A stretch of 5,455 nucleotides of DNA. It comes from Stenotrophomonas maltophilia (lineage in GTDB: Bacteria > Pseudomonadota > Gammaproteobacteria > Xanthomonadales > Xanthomonadaceae). Positions within the stretch are counted from its first letter, which is position 1. The number at the start of each line of letters is the position of its first letter. Of the stretch, positions 1 through 4,304 are shown in pieces. The translations under genes were made by a program, and so were the position numbers. Location of the stretch: assembly GCA_002386405.1 (NCBI GenBank), contig DGIP01000218.1:1-5455 (forward strand), read 5' to 3'. The notes below the pieces were generated by a model. That model did not search any database, was not told the origin of the DNA, and worked only from the letters and a program-made list of their open reading frames with translations.

Positions 1-337
1 TGCGGTGATCGGCGCGCAGGCGCAGCCAGGCGTCGGGCGACACCCACACCAGCGCCAGTGCGGCGGCCGCGGCAAGGGCCAGGCGAGGCATGCGACGACG
101 GCGGCCAGCTGGACGCTTCGCCGCCGCCGGGGGCTGCGCCACGGCCTGCCACAGCTGGCGCTCGTATTCGAACGCGCGGCGGTGCCCGGGCAGGCTGAGC
201 CAGTGTTCGAAGGCCTGCATGCGCGGCGCGTCCACGGCGCCGGAGGCCAGCCATGTGATCCATGCCTGCGCCTGTTCGGCAAGCAGGTCGGGCGAGGTGG
301 GCGCGGTCGGGTCGGTAGGAAGGTCGTGCGGGCTCAT
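1..337 (-). CDS. FecR-like anti-sigma / signal-transfer protein, N-terminal part (runs off left edge)
   Basis: Only the first 112 residues lie in the window. Residues 19-70 look like the cytoplasmic N-terminal domain of FecR proteins (DUF4880 type): an AxxWxxWL start (AWITWLASG, 25-33), then FEHWLSLPGHRRAFE (43-57) and a conserved W at 63. An arginine-rich stretch (79-82) precedes a hydrophobic segment at about 85-99, the likely single inner-membrane span; the periplasmic FecR domain is outside the window. FecR proteins hold or activate their partner ECF sigma factor in response to a TonB-dependent receptor loaded with ligand. It lies 76 bases after the FecI-like sigma gene on the same strand, the usual order. 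The start at 337 has no clear ribosome binding site; an in-frame ATG at 373 would add 12 residues (MVSALPFAPLPA) and is a real alternative. Family assignment is fairly secure, the signal sensed is unknown. Confidence 0.85.
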   Translation of the reverse strand, partial: MSPHDLPTDPTAPTSPDLLAEQAQAWITWLASGAVDAPRMQAFEHWLSLPGHRRAFEYERQLWQAVAQPPAAAKRPAGRRRRMPRLALAAAAALALVWVSPDAWLRLRADHR

Positions 338-413
338 GGCTGGCAAGGGTGCAAAGGGCAGCGCCGATACCATCAAGACGTGTGGGAACGGCACTTCCCC
401 AAGCCCGCGCGCC

Positions 414-914
414 TCACCGCCCGCTGCGCGCCCATGCCAGCCGCTGCAACGCAGCGCGTACATGGTTTTCCACGGTCGTGACCGACACGCCACGGCGTCG
501 GGCAATTTCCGCCTGGGTCAGCCCCTGCAACCGGTTGAGGCGGAAGATCGTGCGCGTCGGTTCGGGAAGGTGGTCGGCGGCGGCGAGCACGCGCTGCAGC
601 TCGTCCTGGGCCATGGCCTGTTCTTCCGTGGACAGCACTTCATCCGGCCCCCACAGGTAGTGGTCGGCCAACAGCCGCGTCTGGCGGCTGCGTTCCCGGC
701 CCTGGTCGGTGGCCAGGTTGGTGGCCAGACGGTACAGATAGGCCCGCGGGTTGTCGATGGTCACGCTGGCATCCACCCCGCGCGCCTTGAACCAGATGGC
801 CTGGATCACGTCTTCGGCACTGCCGTCGCTACCCAGTATCCGCTGCACCCGACGCAGCAGCGCCGGGCGTTCGCGGATCAACAGGTCGGTCAGGGTGGAT
901 GCGTTGGAGGACAT
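414..914 (-). CDS. ECF RNA polymerase sigma factor, FecI-like
   Basis: At 166 residues this is a full-length two-domain ECF sigma factor. Region 2 spans about 8-75: the segment AEDVIQAIWFKA (33-44) is core-binding region 2.1/2.2, and NPRAYLYRLATNLATDQGR (55-73) covers regions 2.3-2.4, which melt and read the -10 element. Region 4 spans about 103-160: LPEPTRTIFRLNRLQGLTQ (116-134) is followed by the helix-turn-helix EIARRRGVSVTTVENHVRAAL (136-156), which reads the -35 element. The YLYRLATNLATD and TVENHVRAAL motifs are typical of FecI-type sigmas. The next gene on the strand encodes a FecR-like protein, so the pair probably forms a cell-surface signalling unit that switches on a TonB-dependent uptake receptor. 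A Fur-box-like site over a plausible promoter just upstream suggests iron control. The ATG at 914 lacks a recognisable Shine-Dalgarno sequence. Target promoters and substrate cannot be read from this window. Confidence 0.93.
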   Translation of the reverse strand: MSSNASTLTDLLIRERPALLRRVQRILGSDGSAEDVIQAIWFKARGVDASVTIDNPRAYLYRLATNLATDQGRERSRQTRLLADHYLWGPDEVLSTEEQAMAQDELQRVLAAADHLPEPTRTIFRLNRLQGLTQAEIARRRGVSVTTVENHVRAALQRLAWARSGR

Positions 915-938
915 GCAGAGGGGGCCCGGGGCGGCGGC

Positions 939-967
939 ATCTTACCCCTCAAATGAGAATGAGTCAC
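939..967 (-). promoter_or_regulatory. Putative sigma-70-type promoter of the FecI-like sigma gene
   Basis: Reading the minus strand, GTGACT (967-962) and TAAGAT (944-939) each match four of six positions of the -35 and -10 consensus and are separated by 17 bases. Transcription would begin near 932, giving a leader of about 17 bases before the ATG at 914. The -35 element lies just upstream of the stop codon (971-969) of the propeller gene, two bases past it in the direction of transcription. The call rests on motif resemblance only. Confidence 0.4.
949..967. promoter_or_regulatory. Candidate Fur box over the sigma factor promoter
   Basis: The 19-base segment TCAAATGAGAATGAGTCAC agrees with the classical Fur consensus (GATAATGATAATCATTATC) at 11 of 19 positions, counted by eye. 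Its core AATGAGAAT (952-960) is a form common in Fur sites of pseudomonads and xanthomonads. The right half is the weaker one. The site covers the putative -35 element and most of the spacer of the sigma gene promoter, so bound Fur-Fe would block transcription. FecI-type sigma genes are commonly repressed by Fur, which supports the reading; binding itself is inferred. Confidence 0.5.
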
Positions 968-968
968 G

Positions 969-1637
969 TTAAGCGCGCGGCCGGCGCACCGCCCGCACCT
1001 TGCCGCTGCGCCCGCCGCCGGCGTAGAACAGGCCCGCGCCATCGGCCTCCAGCCCGCTGACATGCATGCCCTCGGGCATGCGCAGCTGCTCCAGCACCTG
1101 CCCACTGCGGGCATCCACGCGGCGGATGTCGCTGCGCTCGCCATCGTCGGTGCCATGCCAGAGCTGGCCATCGACCCAGGTCACGCCGGTGACGAAGCGG
1201 TCCGATTCAATCGTGCGCAGCACCTCGCCCGTGGTGGGGTCCACCTGGTGGATGCGGCGTTCGCGGTACTGCCCCACCCACAGGCTGCCTTCGGCCCAGG
1301 CCATGCCCGAATCGGTGCCGCCGCCGGGCGCCGGAATCGAGGCCAGTACCTTGCCGGTCTGCGGGTCGATCCTGTCGATGCGCGCTTCGGCAATCTGGTA
1401 CAGGTGGGTACCGTCGAACGCGGTGCCCGCATCGCAGGGCACGGCCAGCGTGCGTACCGGGGTGCCGCTGTCCGGGTCGAAGGCCAGCAGCGCCGGGCCG
1501 GTGGCGGCCCAGACATGGCGGCCATCGAAGCTGACGCCGTGGATGCAGTCGGCACCCTCGAAGGGACCGTATTCGCGGGCCACGTCGGCGTCATGTACGC
1601 GCGGGGCGGCGGCGGGGTTCAGCGTTCCAGTGTTCAT
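969..1637 (-). CDS. Cytoplasmic beta-propeller-like repeat protein, function unknown
   Basis: The product is 222 residues with no signal peptide or membrane segment. It is built of about five repeats of roughly 40 residues, each with a G(V/M)x(F/W)xxGxLW-type strand pair followed by IxxxDPxTGxVLxxI: 35-64, 72-101, 111-143, 151-185 and a shorter last one at 195-220. DPDSG (54-58), DPQTG (91-95), DPTTG (133-137) and DARSG (175-179) mark equivalent turns. This is the pattern of YncE/PQQ-like or glutamine-cyclotransferase-like beta-propellers, but I see no known catalytic set. The start at 1637 is chosen because AGGAG (1650-1646) sits eight bases before it; the reading frame is open further upstream to 1871, but that would run far into the preceding regulator gene. 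It lies 44 bases after that regulator and is probably co-transcribed with it, so it may be its target, partner or ligand sensor. That link is inference. Confidence 0.8.
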   Translation of the reverse strand: MNTGTLNPAAAPRVHDADVAREYGPFEGADCIHGVSFDGRHVWAATGPALLAFDPDSGTPVRTLAVPCDAGTAFDGTHLYQIAEARIDRIDPQTGKVLASIPAPGGGTDSGMAWAEGSLWVGQYRERRIHQVDPTTGEVLRTIESDRFVTGVTWVDGQLWHGTDDGERSDIRRVDARSGQVLEQLRMPEGMHVSGLEADGAGLFYAGGGRSGKVRAVRRPRA

Positions 1638-1645
1638 TGCAGCAT

Positions 1646-1650
1646 CTCCT
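1646..1650 (-). promoter_or_regulatory. Ribosome binding site that fixes the propeller gene start
   Basis: AGGAG on the minus strand lies eight bases ahead of the ATG at 1637. It is the clearest Shine-Dalgarno sequence for this frame and supports a 222-residue product rather than the 300-residue open frame. One copy of a TGCCAGG direct repeat overlaps it. Confidence 0.7.
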
Positions 1651-1675
1651 GGCACATCGGAAGGGGTGCCTGGCA
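1648..1675. repeat. Two direct TGCCAGG copies 21 bases apart
   Basis: On the minus strand TGCCAGG occurs at 1675-1669 and again at 1654-1648, a spacing of exactly 21 bases, about two helical turns. Both copies are in the 44-base gap between the regulator and propeller genes, and the second overlaps the propeller's Shine-Dalgarno sequence. This could be a paired binding site, but seven-base repeats can occur by chance. Confidence 0.25.
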
Positions 1676-1681
1676 ACCACC

Positions 1682-2905
1682 CTAGTCGCCCGGCAGCGCG
1701 GCCGGGAGTAACAAGATCGTCGTGAATCCGGACAGCGGCATGCCCCACCAGCGCTGGGTGCGCCCGCGCCCGGTAGTGCGGGCCTGGCCGGTGCTTTCCA
1801 GTGACGCCAGCGCGCGCTGCACCGTGCGCTGGCTGGCCCCCAGCGCCAAGGCCAGCGCCGAACTGGACCAAGCCGCCCCATCGGCCAGCAATGCGGCAAC
1901 GGCGCCCTGCTCACCTTCGATCGGGGGGCCCAGCACCACGACGGCGATGCCGGGCCCGGCTACCAGGCGGTAGCCGTCGGCGGTCGCTTCCACCGACAGC
2001 AGGCCCTTTACCGCAGCGCGTACGCGCCCCATTTCCACGCGCAGCCGCGCACGGTGGCTGGCGTCGCCATCGCGGGTGCGGAACACCTCGGCAATCAATA
2101 CGTCGCGGTCGACATCCCCGGGCCACGCCTGGCCGACGGCGCGCAGCAGCGTAAACAGCAGCGGCCTTCGTGCCAGTGAGCGCCAGTGCCCGCCCGTCCA
2201 CACACCGCGCCGGCAGCCATCCACCACACAGGCCGGTGAGGCCAGCAGATCCTGCACGGCCTGCAGATCCAGCAGGCGGTCAGCCGCCTCGCGGGCCACC
2301 CGGCGAGCCGCCGGCCGGGTGAGGTGGGTGCGGGCCTGTACCACCTCGGCCTGCAGCGCCGCGATGCCCGACGCCTGCGCGGCGGCGGCGGCCACATCCA
2401 GCGCTGCCGTCGCCTGCGACACCCGCAACGCCCGCGCAGCCAATGCCGCTTCGGTCAGCCCGGCCATGGCGGCCAGGGCGGGCGTCAGCGCCCTGCCCTG
2501 CACCTGCGCCAAGGCCGATTCCGCGTCCTGTCGACGCCCGAGCAACAGCCAGCGGCGCGCCAGGATCAACCACGCCTGCAGCGCATTGTGGGGATCGGCG
2601 CGCGCCTCCAGGGCGTGGGCGGCGGCCTGCAGCGGTGCAGCCGAACCTGCCAGGTCCCGCAGCGCCAGCCCCACTTCCGCGTCCGCCACGACACAGCGCG
2701 CCCGGGCCAGCACTTCATCGGCGCCGAAGCCACGCCAGGCCAGCCGCAGCAGCTCCCGGGCGCGCTGCAGCTCGCCCAGCTGGGCCATGGCCACGCCGCG
2801 CAGCGCCAGTGCCGGCGGGTCGCTGCGCAGGGCCACGTGGCCCAGTGCGGTCAGCACGTCGCCTGCGGCAAGGGCACGTGCGGCGGCGGCAAGCAGGGAG
2901 TCCAT
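1682..2905 (-). CDS. Transcriptional regulator with helical repeat N-terminus and two winged-helix-like regions
   Basis: The 407-residue protein has three parts. Residues 1-200 are Ala/Leu/Arg-rich helices resembling degenerate TPR repeats (for example LALRGVAMAQLGELQRARELL, at about 33-53). Residues 222-316 resemble an OmpR/PhoB-type winged helix: short strands, then RRPLLFTLLRAVGQAWPGDV (246-265), the recognition region around RLRVEMGRVRAAVKGLL (287-303) and a wing ending in GYRLV (311-315). Residues 332-387 form a second helix-turn-helix, with LALALGASQRTVQRALASLE (351-370) and a basic wing TTGRGRTQRWW (377-387). There is no receiver domain, so input is probably through the N-terminal region. 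The ATG at 2905 lies nine bases after the stop of the secreted-protein gene and has no strong ribosome binding site, so translation is probably coupled. It likely regulates its own cluster, but targets are unknown. The tail ends in a hydrophobic GFTTILLLP stretch (393-401). Confidence 0.78.
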   Translation of the reverse strand: MDSLLAAAARALAAGDVLTALGHVALRSDPPALALRGVAMAQLGELQRARELLRLAWRGFGADEVLARARCVVADAEVGLALRDLAGSAAPLQAAAHALEARADPHNALQAWLILARRWLLLGRRQDAESALAQVQGRALTPALAAMAGLTEAALAARALRVSQATAALDVAAAAAQASGIAALQAEVVQARTHLTRPAARRVAREAADRLLDLQAVQDLLASPACVVDGCRRGVWTGGHWRSLARRPLLFTLLRAVGQAWPGDVDRDVLIAEVFRTRDGDASHRARLRVEMGRVRAAVKGLLSVEATADGYRLVAGPGIAVVVLGPPIEGEQGAVAALLADGAAWSSSALALALGASQRTVQRALASLESTGQARTTGRGRTQRWWGMPLSGFTTILLLPAALPGD

Positions 2906-2914
2906 GCGCGCAGG

Positions 2915-3430
2915 CTAGCGCAGGCAGTCTCCCAGCGCCTCGAACACGGTTTTTCCCGTACCGGGCAGCCGCTGGAACAGCGGCTGCGGCCCGTCCAGTG
3001 CCGCCAGCAACGCCGCTACGGTGGTACCGGCGCCGGTCGGGAAGTGGCACAGCCAGGTGGGCTGCCGCCGCTGCAGGGCCCCGGTCGCCGGGTCCACCTG
3101 CAGCTCGCTTGCAGCGAATGCCCAGCCGCAGACATTGACCCTGCCCGTGGCCCGTTCGACCGAGCAGCGCAGTTTCAGCGGCTGGTAATCGGTGTACTCG
3201 CCTTCGCAGAAGGTATCGGGGCAGACATCGTCGAACCCGGCTTCGAGACGGTGGCGCAGGTCGCGGAAGGCGGACCAGTTCGCCTGCGGCGTCGGGTAAT
3301 CGACCAGGTCGACGTGCAGGGGCGCAGGGGGCGGCGGGCTGGCGGCGGCCGGGCCGGCAACGGCCAGCGCCAACAGGATCAGCGCGGCCAGGGCGTTGGC
3401 GGGGTGGCGGGAAGGCAGCGGAAGGGTCAT
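2915..3430 (-). CDS. Small exported protein with six cysteines, family not recognised
   Basis: The product is 171 residues. Residues 1-30 form a Sec-type signal peptide: a basic start (SRHP, 7-10), a hydrophobic core NALAALILLALAVAG (12-26) and an AAA-S cleavage region near 30. No lipobox cysteine is present, so it should be a soluble periplasmic or secreted protein. The mature part starts with a proline run (32-35) and carries six cysteines (70, 75, 89, 101, 128, 169), compatible with three disulfide bonds. Other recognisable patches are DLRHRLEAGFDDVC (57-70), VNVCGWAFAASEL (99-110) and FEALGDCL (163-170). I cannot assign a family. The start at 3430 is supported by GGAG (3441-3438) seven bases upstream; an in-frame ATG at 3472 would spoil the signal peptide. 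It heads a probable operon, ending only nine bases before the regulator gene. A role as the periplasmic output or sensor of that unit is a guess. Confidence 0.8.
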   Translation of the reverse strand: MTLPLPSRHPANALAALILLALAVAGPAAASPPPPAPLHVDLVDYPTPQANWSAFRDLRHRLEAGFDDVCPDTFCEGEYTDYQPLKLRCSVERATGRVNVCGWAFAASELQVDPATGALQRRQPTWLCHFPTGAGTTVAALLAALDGPQPLFQRLPGTGKTVFEALGDCLR

Positions 3431-3500
3431 GGGCGTGCTCCGTGAAGGGACCTCCACCGTGCGCCTGCCCACGCCCGGGCGGGATCGGCCGGGTGCGCGG

Positions 3501-3521
3501 GTGGCGGTCGGCGATCGCCAC
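3501..3521. repeat. Palindromic element in the divergent intergenic region
   Basis: The region between the secreted-protein gene and ppa contains the perfect ten-base palindrome GGCGATCGCC (3510-3519). In addition GTGGCG (3501-3506) pairs with CGCCAC (3516-3521). It lies 71-91 bases upstream of the minus-strand start, where an operator for the divergent genes could sit. Function is not shown; GC-rich DNA often yields such palindromes. Confidence 0.3.
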
Positions 3522-3569
3522 TGCGGCGGGTCGGATAGCCCCCACCCTGCACGTTGGCCGGCAAAGGCA

Positions 3570-3575
3570 TAAAAT
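3570..3575 (+). promoter_or_regulatory. Possible -10 element of the ppa promoter
   Basis: TAAAAT matches the -10 consensus at five of six positions and stands out as AT-rich in an otherwise GC-rich gap. Transcription would start around 3582, about 34 bases before the ATG of ppa. I could not find a convincing -35 box at 16-18 bases upstream. Confidence 0.4.
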
Positions 3576-3605
3576 GGGAGGTCTTATCGCGCCATCCCCC
3601 CTCTC

Positions 3606-3609
3606 GGAG
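3606..3609 (+). promoter_or_regulatory. Ribosome binding site of ppa
   Basis: GGAG lies six bases before the ATG at 3616. It decides this start over earlier in-frame ATGs from 3442 onward, which would add residues unlike any pyrophosphatase. Confidence 0.75.
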
Positions 3610-3615
3610 CACACC

Positions 3616-4152
3616 ATGGGTCTGGAACTCGTCTCGCCCGGCAAGAACCCGCCGGAAGAAATCAACGTCATCATCGAGATCCCGAAGGACTCGGAGCCGG
3701 TCAAGTACGAAGTGGACAAGGAAACCGGCGCGATCTTCGTCGACCGCATCCTGTCCACCCCGATGCGCTACCCCTGCAACTACGGCTACGTGCCGAGCAC
3801 CCTGTGCGGCGACGGCGATCCGGCCGACGTGCTGGTCGTGCTGCCGCTGCCGCTGGTCCCGGGTTCGGTGGTGCGCTGCCGTCCGGTGGGCGTGCTGAAG
3901 ATGAGCGACGAAGCCGGCGGCGACGAAAAGATCCTGGCCGTGCCGATCTCCAAGGTGTTCAGCGGCTACGCGCACGTGGAAGACATCGAGCAGGTGTCCA
4001 AGCACTGGCTGGAGCGCATCGGCCACTTCTTCGAGCACTACAAGGACCTGGAGAAGGGCAAGTGGGTCAAGCTGGATGGCTGGGGCGGCGCCGCCGAAGC
4101 CAAGCAGATCCTGGTTGAAGCGCACCAGCGCTACCTGTCCAGCAACAGCTGA
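3616..4152 (+). CDS. ppa: Inorganic pyrophosphatase, family I (soluble)
   Basis: This 178-residue cytoplasmic enzyme hydrolyses pyrophosphate to two phosphates, pulling forward the synthesis of nucleic acids, activated amino acids and other polymers. Length is normal for bacterial family I hexameric enzymes. The active-site residues known from the E. coli enzyme all appear here, shifted by one: E21, K30, E32, R44, Y52, Y56, D66, D68, D71, D98, D103, K105, Y142 and K143. The family signature is DGDPADVL (66-73), holding three of the Mg-binding aspartates. Codon use is strongly biased to preferred GC-ending codons, as expected for a highly expressed housekeeping gene. It is transcribed divergently from the minus-strand cluster and appears to stand alone, with a hairpin starting 15 bases past its stop codon. 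There is no sign of truncation or a missing residue, so the function is secure. Confidence 0.98.
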   Translation: MGLELVSPGKNPPEEINVIIEIPKDSEPVKYEVDKETGAIFVDRILSTPMRYPCNYGYVPSTLCGDGDPADVLVVLPLPLVPGSVVRCRPVGVLKMSDEAGGDEKILAVPISKVFSGYAHVEDIEQVSKHWLERIGHFFEHYKDLEKGKWVKLDGWGGAAEAKQILVEAHQRYLSSNS

Positions 4153-4166
4153 GGCTGAATGACCCA

Positions 4167-4189
4167 GCTCCGGCGCCGGTCGCCGGAGC
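4167..4189 (+). terminator. GC-rich hairpin after ppa, possible terminator
   Basis: GCTCCGGCG (4167-4175) and CGCCGGAGC (4181-4189) form a perfect nine-base stem with a CCGGT loop. A run of five T follows, but only at 4203-4207, 13 bases past the stem, so this is not a textbook intrinsic terminator. It may instead protect the 3' end of the ppa transcript. Confidence 0.5.
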
Positions 4190-4264
4190 GATGGGCATCA
4201 CGTTTTTACAATGCGGCACATCACTGTTTGCGCCGGATTGGGTACATTGCGACTTCTACACCGT

Positions 4265-4285
4265 CCACGGTGGGTTTCACCGTGG
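4265..4285 (+). promoter_or_regulatory. Perfect inverted repeat just upstream of the receiver-HDOD gene
   Basis: CCACGGTG (4265-4272) and CACCGTGG (4278-4285) are exact inverted copies around a GGTTT loop. The repeat ends six bases before the Shine-Dalgarno sequence of the following gene. It could be a dimeric operator or an RNA hairpin in the leader that influences translation. No run of T follows, so it is not a terminator. Confidence 0.45.
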
Positions 4286-4291
4286 TCACCC

Positions 4292-4297
4292 AGGGGA
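4292..4297 (+). promoter_or_regulatory. Ribosome binding site that decides the GTG start at 4305
   Basis: AGGGGA lies seven bases ahead of GTG at 4305. Starting there gives a protein that begins MRILLVGDE, the normal first strand of a receiver domain. The upstream in-frame ATG at 4191 would overlap the ppa hairpin region and add 38 unrelated residues. Confidence 0.7.
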
Positions 4298-4304
4298 TTG
4301 TGTC

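Noticed and set aside
1638..1871. N-terminal extension of the propeller protein up to an ATG at 1871
   Set aside because: It would overlap about 190 bases of the regulator gene, while the ATG at 1637 has a well-placed AGGAG and begins the repeat structure soon after.
2942..2968. GTGKT in the secreted protein (157-161) as a Walker A nucleotide-binding loop
   Set aside because: The required glycine at the start of the GxxxxGK[ST] motif is missing (Arg at residue 154), there is no Walker B motif, and the protein is exported.
2324..3445. Long plus-strand open frame opposite the regulator and secreted-protein genes
   Set aside because: Its translation is low-complexity Gly/Arg/Gln-rich, typical of the antisense of a GC-rich gene; the minus strand has recognisable domains, a signal peptide and a ribosome binding site.
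4213..4232. Possible sigma-54 promoter (CGGCAC ... TTGC) upstream of the receiver-HDOD gene
   Set aside because: The GG and GC pairs are 13 bases apart rather than the required 10, and the first base of TGGCAC is changed.
4205..4233. TTTACA at 4205-4210 as a -35 box for the receiver-HDOD gene
   Set aside because: No -10-like hexamer is found at 16-18 bases downstream (the sequence there is TTTGCGCC).
4191..4304. An ATG start at 4191 for the receiver-HDOD protein
   Set aside because: It would add 38 residues unlike a receiver domain, starts just after the ppa hairpin, and has no better binding site than the GTG at 4305.
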